Positions 42,646-51,376 are shown, counted from the stretch's first letter. The stretch is 64,000 nucleotides of DNA from Bog-473 sp963745665 (GCA_963745665.1 CAVUYE010000002.1:186001-250000); one strand, 5' to 3'. Numbers and translations are program-made. Notes: generated by a model not told the origin, from the letters alone.

Positions 42646-44144
42646 AAGTCCTCTCCGTCATCGGGTTCGTCGGTCTGCAGTATGAAGTTGACGGCCCGAC
42701 GCAGCCGTTCCTGCGCATCGATCATCCAGTCGATGAAGAACGCGTAGTCCTCGACCTGGGTGATGTCGCCCTCGCTGTAGTCGGCGACCCGGTAGGACGA
42801 GCGGTCGGGCAGGCGCTCCCAGGACAGCGGCGCGCCGTACATCGACTCCACCGTCTCCTGCTGCTGGTGCAACACGTCGAACTGCGCCGCGCTGGCCTCT
42901 GGCGTACCCAAGTCGACGTAGAAGTCCGAGCGCATCCGCCCGCCCGCCACGAAGCTGAGTCCGTAGTGCGTGCCGCGCACGGGCGAGGGAAGTGTGATGA
43001 AGTTCTGCGCCGGCAGGGTCGTCATCTGCGTCCACTGCGGGTGTCGAATGCGCACCTTGTCGAGCCAGCGCGACCAGTACTCGCGGTACATGGCGCCCTT
43101 GCCGCCGCCGAGCGGCCCGGCCAGCTCGGCCATGTTCCAGCCGGTCGGGTCGCGCCACCACTGCGTGCCGGCGTAGTTGCCACTGACGCCGGTTGCCTGT
43201 TCGACGATGTGGCGGATCAGGCCGGCTGGTGTGTAGGCCGCCTTGTCGACGTCCCACACCAGGGGCGCGTTGACGTTGTTCTGCCAGTGCGCCGTACGCC
43301 GGGCGGGATCCATGTCGAGCCATTCCTCGAGCTGGTCCCGCATGTCGAAATTGAGGTCGGTGCGCGGGCTCAGCGTGAAGATGGTGCCGTCGGCCACGGA
43401 CTCCGTCGAGACGAGCCGGCGCACCAGCGCGGCATCCTGCACCCGGCGCTTCGACTCGGCGATCTCTTTGGCCAGCTGGCGCTCCGGGCTGATGGTGAAC
43501 TCCTCCACCTGGCGCACCGGGTACACCTGGCTGACCGAGATCATCGGCACGTTGCTGCTGCCCAGTTGCCCGTAGACGTAGGAGCGGAAGGCGCTGATCT
43601 GGACGAGTGCGATGTCGAGGCCCATCTCGCTGAGCCAGACCACGCTGGCGGTCACGACGGCCGAGAAATCCCGGGCCAGCAGGACGATGCGAGGGCGGCG
43701 CAGGGACCCCGGCGACAGATCGGGGGCGTGGGACTGCAGCTCGGCCAGCGCTTCCTCGGGGCTCACGGGGGTCTGACGGCGGGATTGGAAGCGGGCGTAG
43801 TGCTCGGCCAGCGACTCGGGGAGCATGCGGCTCACCGCGGCCGCGTACTTAATCGCCGTGACCTCGGTGTCGGCCGACCGGCTGCTCTTGAGCTCGGCCA
43901 CCACCAGCCGGCCGTCGGCCCCGAGACCCAGCACCGAGACGCGGTCGCGGGGTGCGCCGCCGGCCGCCGGGAGCCCGTCGAATTCGAAGGTCACGACCTT
44001 GACGGCGGGGCCCAGGATGGCCGGGTTGGACAGAACCCACTCCTGCAGATCGGCGCGCTGCTCCAGGCCCGCTTCCTCGAGCGAGATCATCTGCGCCGGC
44101 ATCGCGACGGAGCCAGCGACGGTGAACAGCATTTCTTCCGCCAT
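42633..44144 (-). CDS. DUF4268 protein with N-terminal PD-(D/E)xK-like nuclease region
   Basis: Protein of 503 residues. The N-terminal half contains RVSVLGLGADGRLVVAELKS, a D/E-x-K site of the type seen in NucS-like and restriction nucleases, followed by the conserved helix AIKYAAAVSRM. The C-terminal half carries DUF4268 features: YWSRWLDKVRIRHPQW, LSFVAGGRMRSDFYVDLGT, LSWERLPDRSSYRVADY and FIDWMIDAQERLRRAV. DUF4268 is found with restriction-type and other DNA-associated proteins, so a nuclease or repair/defence role is plausible, not shown. It is a single gene with no methylase partner nearby. Confidence 0.72.
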   Translation of the reverse strand: MAEEMLFTVAGSVAMPAQMISLEEAGLEQRADLQEWVLSNPAILGPAVKVVTFEFDGLPAAGGAPRDRVSVLGLGADGRLVVAELKSSRSADTEVTAIKYAAAVSRMLPESLAEHYARFQSRRQTPVSPEEALAELQSHAPDLSPGSLRRPRIVLLARDFSAVVTASVVWLSEMGLDIALVQISAFRSYVYGQLGSSNVPMISVSQVYPVRQVEEFTISPERQLAKEIAESKRRVQDAALVRRLVSTESVADGTIFTLSPRTDLNFDMRDQLEEWLDMDPARRTAHWQNNVNAPLVWDVDKAAYTPAGLIRHIVEQATGVSGNYAGTQWWRDPTGWNMAELAGPLGGGKGAMYREYWSRWLDKVRIRHPQWTQMTTLPAQNFITLPSPVRGTHYGLSFVAGGRMRSDFYVDLGTPEASAAQFDVLHQQQETVESMYGAPLSWERLPDRSSYRVADYSEGDITQVEDYAFFIDWMIDAQERLRRAVNFILQTDEPDDGEDFDRR

Positions 44145-44459
44145 TTCTCAGAACAGGCTAGGGCAAACGGTTGTTTTGAGCAGGTACCGAAAGTCACACG
44201 AACGCACAACGGAACATCAAAAACCGTGGTTAGACGGCTGCCCGGCGGCGTGGGTCGCCGCGTCGGTCAGCCCCCTTGTGGCGTCGGCGGGGACGCATCG
44301 GCATCCGTTGTGAAGCCGTCAGCCGCGCCCAGGCCACGACCTCGTCGAAGGTCCGCGGCGACACCCGGAAACACAAGGAATTGTGCAAGTTGTGTTTTTG
44401 GCAGTTGTCACCGCGTCTCCGCCGCGCCGGCCTGGTCGCGGCGGACCACACGACGCGAC
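44145..44459. other. 315-bp intergenic region
   Basis: The region between the DUF4268 start and the amidase stop holds no convincing gene. It contains AT-rich patches near 44165-44220 that probably include the DUF4268 promoter. A 7-bp inverted repeat, AACACAA...TTGTGTT, lies at 44370-44396, followed by a short T run. It could be a weak plus-strand terminator, but no plus-strand gene ends there. Confidence 0.35.
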
Positions 44460-45872
44460 TCAGACGGGCGCCCCCGGAGCGACGAGCGGCCACGGGCGCT
44501 CGCGCTCGACCAAGTGGGCCAGGTCGAGCAGTAGTTGCTCGGCGTGCCGTCGTCCGATGATCTGCATGGAGACGGGGAGGCCGTCGACCAGGCCGGCCGG
44601 AATGGCGACGGCCGGGTGGCCGGTCGTGTTGGCCGGAATGGTCAGCGCGCCGTTGTTGCCCACCGCCGCCTCGAACCCGTACTCACTGACCAGGTCCACG
44701 CCGTCGATCGTCGTCGGCATGGGCCCCGCGGCGGCGAAGGCCACGTCAGGGTTGGTGGCACAGATGATGAAGTCGACCTGCTCGAAGAGCTCGGCCATCT
44801 GCACGATGATCTGGCGTCGGAACGCCTCGATGTTCTTCGCCGTGTCCACGTTGAAGTGGTGGGTGGCGATGTTGGCCGCCAGCATGATCTCGGGCGTGAG
44901 CTCCGACTCGCAGGCGGGGTAGAGGCCGCCCAGGCCGACCAACAGGCTGGCCGTGCCGGCGAGCGCCCACTCCAGCCCACCCCGGGGGAGCGCGAAGGGT
45001 ACGTCGACCCGCTCGAGGCCGGCGTCCTTGATCAGCAGGCCCGCCGCCTCGTCGACCTTGTCCCGCACGGCCGACGCCACGACGGCGGCACCGAGGTCGA
45101 CCGACACGACGACCCGCTTCCCTCGTACGTCCTGGTGCCCGAGGCCCGCCTCCCACCCCTCGACCCGCGGCAGCGAGAAGGGGTCGTACTCGTCGGCCCC
45201 GTTGCAAGCGTCGAACCAGCGGGCCGCGTCGCGCACCGACCGCGACAGGCATCCGACGACAGCGGTCAGCGGCTCGATCTCGGTGTGCGGCCCCTTCGGG
45301 ATCCGACCGAAGGTCGATTTCAGTCCGAACAGGCCGGTGAAGCCGGCGGGGATGCGGATGGAGCCGCCGCCGTCACCGCCCGTGCAGATGGGCATCAGCC
45401 CGCCCGAGACCGACGCGGCCGAACCGCCCGATGACCCGCCGGGCGTGCGCTCCAGGTCGTACGGATTCGAGGTCGCACCGTGCAGGCGGGTGGAGGTGAC
45501 GTTGATGCCGCCGAATTCCGACGCGGTCGTCTGTCCAACGAGCACGGCACCAGCCTTCCGGAGCCGGGACGTCATGGTGCCGTCGTACTCGGCGATGCGG
45601 TCCTTGAACACCAGCGAGGCCTCGGTCTGTGGCCAGCCCTTGACCGGGTCGAGCTCCTTGACCCCGATGGGCACGCCGCCGAAGGGCAGCGTCACGTCGG
45701 CCGAAGCCGCAGCCGCCCGAGCCTGTTCCTCGTCGATGAAGCACACCGCGTTGAGCTTCGAGTCCGCTATGGCGACCAGCGAACCCTCGAGCGCTTCGGT
45801 GGGCGAAATGGTGCCCGCCCGATAGGCGTCGACGAGGGAGCAGGCGTCTCCCATCCATAGTTCGGCTGTCAT
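44460..45872 (-). CDS. amidase (amidase-signature family)
   Basis: Amidase of 470 residues with the Ser-cisSer-Lys triad regions: Lys in GVPIGVKELDPVKG, the Ser pair in RTPGGSSGGSAASVSGG and the nucleophile region ICTGGDGGGSIRIPAGF. The family hydrolyses amides to acids plus ammonia or amines; substrate specificity cannot be read. ATG 45872 is chosen because the long upstream ORF region looks non-coding and a symmetric GTTCTCGAGAAC box ends just before it. It stands alone between a nuclease-like gene and a collagen-like gene. Confidence 0.9.
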   Translation of the reverse strand: MTAELWMGDACSLVDAYRAGTISPTEALEGSLVAIADSKLNAVCFIDEEQARAAAASADVTLPFGGVPIGVKELDPVKGWPQTEASLVFKDRIAEYDGTMTSRLRKAGAVLVGQTTASEFGGINVTSTRLHGATSNPYDLERTPGGSSGGSAASVSGGLMPICTGGDGGGSIRIPAGFTGLFGLKSTFGRIPKGPHTEIEPLTAVVGCLSRSVRDAARWFDACNGADEYDPFSLPRVEGWEAGLGHQDVRGKRVVVSVDLGAAVVASAVRDKVDEAAGLLIKDAGLERVDVPFALPRGGLEWALAGTASLLVGLGGLYPACESELTPEIMLAANIATHHFNVDTAKNIEAFRRQIIVQMAELFEQVDFIICATNPDVAFAAAGPMPTTIDGVDLVSEYGFEAAVGNNGALTIPANTTGHPAVAIPAGLVDGLPVSMQIIGRRHAEQLLLDLAHLVERERPWPLVAPGAPV

Positions 45873-45873
45873 C

Positions 45874-45885
45874 GTTCTCGAGAAC
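45874..45885. promoter_or_regulatory. perfect palindrome directly upstream of the amidase start
   Basis: GTTCTCGAGAAC is a perfect 12-base palindrome one base upstream of the ATG. Its place at the start codon fits a repressor site that blocks transcription or translation, possibly on a short-leader transcript. No regulator gene lies beside it. Confidence 0.4.
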
Positions 45886-46130
45886 CCCCAACGACACGAT
45901 TTCTTCCGCGCTGCATCGCGTCGACGTTCGTGCGTCCCGTCGAGCCTCGTGCAACGACAGATGCAGCGATATGCGTTGGTCGATACGCTAGCGCTGCAGG
46001 CGGAAATGGGGACGAGATTTATGCCGCATCGCGAATCCATGAAGATGATTGTTGAGTCACTGCCAGCCGGATCGGACTGTGATGCGGGCCTGCGCGAACC
46101 GGACGGTGCACGGTGCGTTCGCGAGCTCCC

Positions 46131-47714
46131 ATGGTGAATGCGCCAGCGCCAGGCGGCGAAGAGCAGAAGGGCGGCGGAAAGAAGAAGGGCCGTGGCGATC
46201 GTCGCCCTACTGAGCCGCTTTTGGGCCTCAAGACGACGAGCGAACTTGTGGGCCTCTTTGCTGTATTGCTCCCTGTCATCGGTGTGATGATTCGGTACGT
46301 CGCCTTTTGGTTCGACGAGCGCCTCTCGGTGATCAGGGGCGCTGTGGCTGTTGCTGCTCCGGTCTCGTCCCTGGCCGAGCTCGGCGCGATTGCGATGTTC
46401 TTTCCGGTCCTCGTCGTCCTTGTCGTCGTCGGCGTCGATCGCTACTTCAACAGGTCACTGGCGACGCTCGTCGTAGTCCTCGGGATCCTCGCCGCGATCG
46501 TTCTCGGTTTCATTGACAACGACGGAATATTTGGCATCATCGTTCTTGTCCCGGCGGCGATTGCCCTCATCATTGCCGTCATCCTCGCCGTTCAGATCTT
46601 CAGGGGTGGGTCTGATGTTGAGGGTAGGTCTGTTGCTGAGTCTGCGTCCGCTGTTGAGCCTGCGTCCGCCGCTGAGGTTAGATCCGCTGCTAAGGCTGCC
46701 TCCGTTGCTGAGGCTGCCTCTGTTGCTGAGGGTGGGTCCGACCTGAAGCGAGCCCCGATGGACCTGAGGGATTTGTCGCGACGTCAGCAGGCGCTCGGAC
46801 TGCTGGTGGTTGCCTTGGCAATCGCCGCACTTATCCTCATCGGATCTGGGAACCGGGGGTATTTGGGTTTCATGATTCTGGTCGCTGCCGGTGTGTCCAC
46901 GATCGGCGTCGTGAAGCTCTTAGAGAAACCCTCACGCTCGTCTTCCGCGTCGATTGAAGTCGGCTCCGCCCAAGCCGGCGACAGCGGCGGCAAGAGCTCG
47001 GAAGGTGTGTTCAACTTCTGGCAAGCCTTGGCTATTGCGACCCCCGCCTTCGTCGCGGCCGTCGCCCTCGGAGGCATGTACTTCGTGCGCTTGCCGGCGG
47101 GCGATGTCGCGTTCGCACAGAACAGCCAATTGGCCAGCGGGAGTTACGCAATCGTCGGGTCCGATGGCGATGTGACCTATCTTCTGGCCTGCAATTCGAA
47201 TGACCAACCGATCAGCGTGAGCAACGGAGCCGAGCTGCTTTCTATCAATTTCTTTGCACCCAGTTCGGGTTCGTTCGGTGACCATTTGGGGGTGCGTGAC
47301 AACTGCGGCTCACACGGTCCACCACCTCCCTCCGATACCGGACCTGTCGGGCGAAAGGGTCCCCCCGGGCCAGCTGGCCACCGTGGACCGCCAGGGCCAA
47401 CCGGCAATACAGGATCGCGTGGAAAGACGGGGCCTCCCGGGAACGCTGGTGCGAAAGGACCAACTGGCTACCAAGGCTCCCGAGGTAAGCCAGGACCCGG
47501 CGGGAACGGAGGCGCCAAAGGGCCCACGGGTCTGACGGGCCCTCGAGGAAAGCCAGGAAGTGGCGGCGACCCGGGCCTCACGGGACCCACGGGCAACACC
47601 GGACCCGCGGGCAACACCGGACCGAAGGGTCCTACAGGGAATACCGGGGCGAAGGGAGCGACGGGGCCGACTGGTGACACCGGCTCTGGTCCGGTAACCG
47701 ACGGCCGAGGCTGA
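46131..47714 (+). CDS. membrane protein with C-terminal collagen-like domain
   Basis: Protein of 527 residues from ATG 46131 (GTG 46113 is an alternative; neither has a strong ribosome site). The N-terminal tail is Gly/Lys-rich. About four hydrophobic helices (residues 35-160) are followed by a Ser/Ala/Val/Glu repeat segment, two or three more helices (to about 325), and a region with ASGSYAIVGSDGDVTYLLACN. Residues 404-520 form 39 uninterrupted Gly-X-Y triplets rich in Pro, Thr and Lys, a collagen-like triple-helix sequence. It probably projects from the membrane as a stalk. Function unknown. Confidence 0.8.
   Translation: MVNAPAPGGEEQKGGGKKKGRGDRRPTEPLLGLKTTSELVGLFAVLLPVIGVMIRYVAFWFDERLSVIRGAVAVAAPVSSLAELGAIAMFFPVLVVLVVVGVDRYFNRSLATLVVVLGILAAIVLGFIDNDGIFGIIVLVPAAIALIIAVILAVQIFRGGSDVEGRSVAESASAVEPASAAEVRSAAKAASVAEAASVAEGGSDLKRAPMDLRDLSRRQQALGLLVVALAIAALILIGSGNRGYLGFMILVAAGVSTIGVVKLLEKPSRSSSASIEVGSAQAGDSGGKSSEGVFNFWQALAIATPAFVAAVALGGMYFVRLPAGDVAFAQNSQLASGSYAIVGSDGDVTYLLACNSNDQPISVSNGAELLSINFFAPSSGSFGDHLGVRDNCGSHGPPPPSDTGPVGRKGPPGPAGHRGPPGPTGNTGSRGKTGPPGNAGAKGPTGYQGSRGKPGPGGNGGAKGPTGLTGPRGKPGSGGDPGLTGPTGNTGPAGNTGPKGPTGNTGAKGATGPTGDTGSGPVTDGRG
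46616..46740 (+). repeat. degenerate coding repeat (Ser-Val/Ala-Ala-Glu) in the collagen-like gene
   Basis: A run of 15-base-like units variously GTTGCTGAG/GCTGCGTCC encodes S-V-A-E-(S/A/G)-A-S and related blocks. The units are imperfect copies, which suggests expansion by slippage. It encodes a flexible or helical linker between two membrane blocks. Confidence 0.5.
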
Positions 47715-47759
47715 TCGCCCGAAGATCGGCGGGCGTCGCGCTGCGCTCGAGTGGTCGTC

Positions 47760-48617
47760 CTACTCCGTCGTCCGCTTCTTGAAGAAGTGTGCGGCCAACG
47801 GAGCGGCAACTGCCAGGATCGCCACCGACCAGATCAGCGCAGCCTCGACCGGATGTTGCATCGGCCACGCGTGAATCATGGCGGACGGGTTGGGATTGCC
47901 CCACAGGTGGCGGGCGCCCGCGACAACGGCGCTCACCGGGTTCCAGGTGGCCACGGCTTGCAGCCATCCCGGCATGTGTTGGGTGGGCACGAAGGCGTTG
48001 GACACGAAGGTCAGGGGGAAGAGCACGATGAAGCCAAATGAGCCGGCCGACTCGGGGCTCTTCGAGTTCAGCCCGACACAGGCCGATACCCACGACACTG
48101 CGTAGGCGAAGAACAGCAAGAGGGCGAACCCACCGACCACCGAGATGGCGTCCGAGCCGGGGCGCCAACCGACCACGAGCCCGGTCACGGCAACGATCGT
48201 GGCGCAGACCACCGACGTCAAGAAGTCGGCAGCGGACCGCCCGACCAACACCGCGGAGCGCCACATGGGCAGCGTACGGAAGCGATCGATCATGCCCTCA
48301 TGCAGGTCGGTGCTCAAACCGATCGCGGTGCCCATGGTGGAGGTCGTGAGGTTCAAGGCCAAAATGCCGGCAAGCAGAAAGTCGACGTAGCTCCCGCCGC
48401 CAGGGATTGGGATGGCGCCCCCGAAGATGTAGACGAACAGCACCGTGAACAGCAAGGGCTGGATCGTCACGTCCGACAGCTGCATGGGTTCCCGCGAGAT
48501 GTGCACCAGGTTCCGCCGGGTCATGGCCCAGATGTCGGCGATCGATCCCCAGACGCCCGCGCCCGCGTGCGGTCGGTCGAATCCAGTGGCGGTCGGCGTC
48601 AACGTGGTCGTTGTCAT
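47760..48617 (-). CDS. ABC-2 type (DrrB-like) transporter permease
   Basis: Membrane subunit of 285 residues. A soluble N-terminus is followed by six hydrophobic segments, with the DrrB-like loop GMIDRFRTLPMWRSAVLVGRSAAD and the segment FIVLFPLTFVSNAFVPTQHMPGWLQAVA. ATG 48617 overlaps the ATPase stop (ATGA). It forms a drug-type exporter with the ATPase at 48614 and is under the twin operators near 49704-49773. Confidence 0.92.
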   Translation of the reverse strand: MTTTTLTPTATGFDRPHAGAGVWGSIADIWAMTRRNLVHISREPMQLSDVTIQPLLFTVLFVYIFGGAIPIPGGGSYVDFLLAGILALNLTTSTMGTAIGLSTDLHEGMIDRFRTLPMWRSAVLVGRSAADFLTSVVCATIVAVTGLVVGWRPGSDAISVVGGFALLLFFAYAVSWVSACVGLNSKSPESAGSFGFIVLFPLTFVSNAFVPTQHMPGWLQAVATWNPVSAVVAGARHLWGNPNPSAMIHAWPMQHPVEAALIWSVAILAVAAPLAAHFFKKRTTE

Positions 48618-49702
48618 GCCCGCACTCCTTCCAGCTCGTGACGGCCCTCTCCGGATCCGACAGGGCCGGCACCAGCACCGACTGCAGGTGCATCGCCGCC
48701 CACAGCACCCCCAGCACCTTCACCGCCGTCGCCGCCCTCGTCCGGCCCGTCGCCTTCTTCGATGTGTCCGCCTGTCAATGAGAAGAACACGTCGTCCAAA
48801 GACGGCTGCCGCACCTCAATGTTGTCCACCAGCACTCCTGCCGCATCGAGCGCCCGTACGACGGCGGTCGCCAACCCGGCCGACGTGTCCACGCCCGCAG
48901 TCAGCCGGCGTCCGTCCTCGCTGACCTCGACGACCCCGGTCACCAGTGCCGCCATGGCGCCGGCGGCCGCCGCGTGCGGCTCCGACAACGTCACCACCAG
49001 GCGGGCGTTCCGGCTGGCCTCCTTCAGCTCTTGCGGCGTGCCTTCGGCAATGACCCGGCCGTGGTCCACGACCACGATCTCGTGGGCCAGCTCGTCGGCC
49101 TCCTCCAGGTACTGCGTCGTCAGCAGCACCGTCACGCCTTCGCCCAGCAGCTGCCGGATGGCCCCCCAGACCCGCAGACGCGACGTCGGGTCCAACCCGG
49201 TCGTCGGCTCGTCGAGGAACAGCACCGGCGGCCGCGTCATCAGCGAGCCCGCCAGGTCCAGCCGCCGGCGCATGCCGCCCGAGTAGCCCTTGACCACCCG
49301 GTCGGCGGCGTCGGTCAGCTCGAACTGCGCCAGCAGCTCCTTGGCCCGGGCCCGGGAATTCGCCCGGCCCATGTCGGACAGCTCGCCGATCAGCACCAGG
49401 TTTTGGCGCCCCGTCAGCAGCGGGTCCAACGTCGCGTCCTGAGCGGCGACGCCGATCTGGTGCCGCACTTCGGCCGGGTGCCGCAGCACGTCGATCCCCG
49501 CCACTGTCGCCGACCCCGAATCGGGCCGGGCCAACGTGGTCAGCACGCGCACCGCCGTCGTCTTGCCGGCGCCGTTCGGCCCCAGCAGCCCGAGGATGGT
49601 CCCCGCCGGCACCGCAAGGTCCACCCCGGCCAGCGCCTGGGTCTCCCCGTAGCGCTTGGTCAATCCCTCCGCCTGGATCATTAGGTCGTCAGCCATAGAC
49701 AT
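48614..49702 (-). CDS. ABC exporter ATP-binding protein (DrrA-like)
   Basis: ATPase of 362 residues. Walker A is LLGPNGAGKTTAVRVL, the signature is VKGYSGGMRRRLDLAGSLM, Walker B is VLFLDEPTTGLDP, and the switch region is VLLTTQYLEEADELA (Gln replaces His). A DrrA-type C-terminal domain ends FFSLTGGHIEE, after which an acidic Gly/Asp tail extends about 45 residues. ATG 49702 is used; a second ATG two codons in is possible. The operator copy at 49704-49722 ends two bases upstream of the start and also supplies a weak ribosome site (GGTAAGG). Confidence 0.93.
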   Translation of the reverse strand: MSMADDLMIQAEGLTKRYGETQALAGVDLAVPAGTILGLLGPNGAGKTTAVRVLTTLARPDSGSATVAGIDVLRHPAEVRHQIGVAAQDATLDPLLTGRQNLVLIGELSDMGRANSRARAKELLAQFELTDAADRVVKGYSGGMRRRLDLAGSLMTRPPVLFLDEPTTGLDPTSRLRVWGAIRQLLGEGVTVLLTTQYLEEADELAHEIVVVDHGRVIAEGTPQELKEASRNARLVVTLSEPHAAAAGAMAALVTGVVEVSEDGRRLTAGVDTSAGLATAVVRALDAAGVLVDNIEVRQPSLDDVFFSLTGGHIEEGDGPDEGGDGGEGAGGAVGGDAPAVGAGAGPVGSGEGRHELEGVRA

Positions 49703-49703
49703 C

Positions 49704-49722
49704 CTTACCGGTCGTTAAGTAA
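49704..49722. promoter_or_regulatory. TetR operator copy 1
   Basis: CTTACCGGTCGTTAAGTAA differs from copy 2 at two positions over 19 bases and starts exactly 50 bases away from it. It lies between the exporter promoter and the ATPase ATG, covering the start region of the transcript. The TTAC...GTAA arms are separated by ten bases, a common TetR operator shape. Confidence 0.65.
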
Positions 49723-49738
49723 ACTGTGGTCCAAAGGC

Positions 49739-49768
49739 ATGGTACGCGGTACGCTTACCTGTCGTCAA
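49739..49768 (-). promoter_or_regulatory. exporter promoter overlapping operator copy 2
   Basis: Read on the minus strand, TTGACG (49768-49763) and TACCAT (49744-49739) are separated by 18 bases. The -35 box lies inside the second operator. Transcription would start near 49732, about 30 bases before the ATPase ATG, leaving copy 1 in the leader. Inferred from sequence. Confidence 0.45.
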
Positions 49769-49773
49769 GTAAG
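49754..49773. promoter_or_regulatory. TetR operator copy 2
   Basis: CTTAC-N10-GTAAG is an inverted repeat, matching its own reverse complement at 16 of 20 positions. It covers the -35 region of the exporter promoter. Together with copy 1 and the divergent TetR gene at 49844 it marks a repressor-controlled divergent promoter. Confidence 0.68.
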
Positions 49774-49843
49774 AATCAGACAACAGTACGGGTAAGGTGC
49801 AGGACGAGATGGCCGATCACATGACACCGCGGAGCGAGAACCG

Positions 49844-50527
49844 GTGACACAGACCGCCGAAGAGGCCGCAGCGAACGAAGAGGCCATCGGCGAGCTCGAG
49901 GCCGTCATCGGCGAGGAGCCGGACATCGGCGCCCTCACCGACGCTCCGTCCCAGGTAGACGCCAAAACAGTCCAGTCGAGCGACACCAAGCAGCGCATCC
50001 TCGATGTGGCTCTCGACCTCTTCACCGAGCAGGGCTACGACGGCACCAGCCTGCGGGAGATCGCCGAACAGCTGGGCGTCACCAAGGCGGCCATCTACTA
50101 CCACTTCGAATCCAAAGAGGACATCCTTATGGCGCTGCACATGCGCCTGCACGACTTCGGCAAGGACGCCCTGGTGCGGATCGGAGAGGCGCCGGTCACG
50201 CTGGCCCTGTGGGAGGAGCTCCTCGACGACATCGTCGGCGAGATGCTGGGCCAGCGCAAGATCTTCCTCATGCACGAGCGGAACCAGGCCAGCCTGGAGA
50301 AGCTGCACCGCGAGGACCACGACGCCGAGCACGAGGACATCCAGAACCAGTTCCGCCGGGTGCTCGAGGACATCCGGGTGCCGCTGCGGGACCGTGTGCG
50401 CATGTCGGCCTCCTTCGGCGTCATCTTCTCGAGCCTCTTCCTCGCCGGCGACGCGTTCGAGTCGACGACGAACGAGGAATTGGGGGAGATGCTCCGCGAC
50501 ATCCTCCACGACGTCCTCGCCGGATGA
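49844..50527 (+). CDS. TetR-family repressor, probable regulator of the adjacent exporter
   Basis: Regulator of 227 residues. An acidic N-terminal tail of about 45 residues precedes the HTH (KQRILDVALDLFTEQGYDG, TSLREIAEQLGVTKAAIYYHF, ESKEDIL). The C-terminal helical domain would bind the inducer. GTG 49844 follows GGAGCGAG. It is divergent from drrAB-type genes and the gap carries two matching operators. The acidic tail is unusual for TetR proteins and may be a start-site artefact: starting nearer the HTH would need another start codon, and none with a good ribosome site was seen. Confidence 0.92.
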   Translation: MTQTAEEAAANEEAIGELEAVIGEEPDIGALTDAPSQVDAKTVQSSDTKQRILDVALDLFTEQGYDGTSLREIAEQLGVTKAAIYYHFESKEDILMALHMRLHDFGKDALVRIGEAPVTLALWEELLDDIVGEMLGQRKIFLMHERNQASLEKLHREDHDAEHEDIQNQFRRVLEDIRVPLRDRVRMSASFGVIFSSLFLAGDAFESTTNEELGEMLRDILHDVLAG

Positions 50528-50575
50528 CGGGACGGGTCTCGCCGGGCGAAAACCCAGCTCGGCTGGTTACAGTCG

Positions 50576-51376
50576 GTGCTGGTGACTGACGCCCCAGCAG
50601 AAGACGCCGAGCACGAGCGCCCCTTCACCATCGCCATCGACGTGGGCGGCACCGGCCTGAAGGCCGACGTTCTCGACAAGGACGGCGCCCCGGTGGCGGC
50701 GCGGGTCCGCATGCCCACCAAGTACCCGATGCCCCCCGACCTCCTGGTCTCGACGCTGACCACACTGGTCGCCAAGCTCCCGGAAGGCGATCGCGTCTCG
50801 TGCGGCTTTCCCGGCATGGTGCGCGACGGCCACGTGCTGAGCGCCCCGCACTTCGTCTGCAAAGCCGGCCCCGGGACCAAGCCTGTCCCCAAGCTGGCCA
50901 AGTCCTGGACCGACTTCGACCTTGCCGGCGCGCTCGAGAAGTCGATCGGCAAGCCCTGCCGGGTGGCCAACGACGCCGACGTCCAGGGCTTGGCGGTCGT
51001 ACAGGGCAAGGGCTACGAGGTGGTGATCACGCTCGGCACCGGGTTCGGCACGGGGTTCTTCATGGACGGCAACCTCATGCCGCACATGGAGTTCTCCCAC
51101 CTGGAATTCCGCAACGGCGAGACCTTCAACGAGCAGGTCGGCGAGGCGGCGCGCAAGAAGGTCGGAGACGAGCGCTGGAACAAGCGGGTGCGTAAGGCCA
51201 TCGCCTATCTCGACGCACTGTCCTTCTTCGACCACCTCTACATCGGTGGCGGCAACGGTGGCCGGGTCAACCGGCGCGACCTCGGCGACATCCTCGAGCG
51301 CATCACGGTGGTGGACAACACGGCGGGCATCCTCGGCGGCATCAGGCTCTGGGACGCGCACCACATCGGTGTCTGA
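50576..51376 (+). CDS. ROK-family kinase, polyphosphate-glucokinase-like
   Basis: Sugar kinase of 266 residues. The phosphate loop is AIDVGGTGLKADVLD, GFPGMVRDGHVLSAPH and NDADVQGLAVVQGKGYE (catalytic Asp) align with actinobacterial PpgK, and TLGTGFGTGFFMDGNLMPHMEFSHLEF matches its glucose-binding loop, with S-H for the usual G-H. The Cys-rich zinc motif of other ROK proteins is absent, as in PpgK. Polyphosphate or ATP would be the phosphoryl donor. GTG 50576 or 50582 may be the start. It follows TetR by 48 bases and precedes the P450 by 12. Confidence 0.8.
   Translation: MLVTDAPAEDAEHERPFTIAIDVGGTGLKADVLDKDGAPVAARVRMPTKYPMPPDLLVSTLTTLVAKLPEGDRVSCGFPGMVRDGHVLSAPHFVCKAGPGTKPVPKLAKSWTDFDLAGALEKSIGKPCRVANDADVQGLAVVQGKGYEVVITLGTGFGTGFFMDGNLMPHMEFSHLEFRNGETFNEQVGEAARKKVGDERWNKRVRKAIAYLDALSFFDHLYIGGGNGGRVNRRDLGDILERITVVDNTAGILGGIRLWDAHHIGV

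Noticed and set aside
44370..44396. AACACAA...TTGTGTT inverted repeat followed by T bases, considered as a terminator
   Set aside because: Stem is only 7 bp with a 13-base loop, and no plus-strand gene ends there. On the minus strand it lacks a T-tract.
42624..44534. A 636-residue plus-strand ORF opposite the DUF4268 gene
   Set aside because: It is the antisense shadow of a gene with clear domains; its sequence is His/Arg-rich and has no motif or ribosome site.
49741..49754. Tandem GGTACGC repeat between the two TetR operators
   Set aside because: Two 7-base copies with no third unit; it overlaps the promoter spacer and could be chance.
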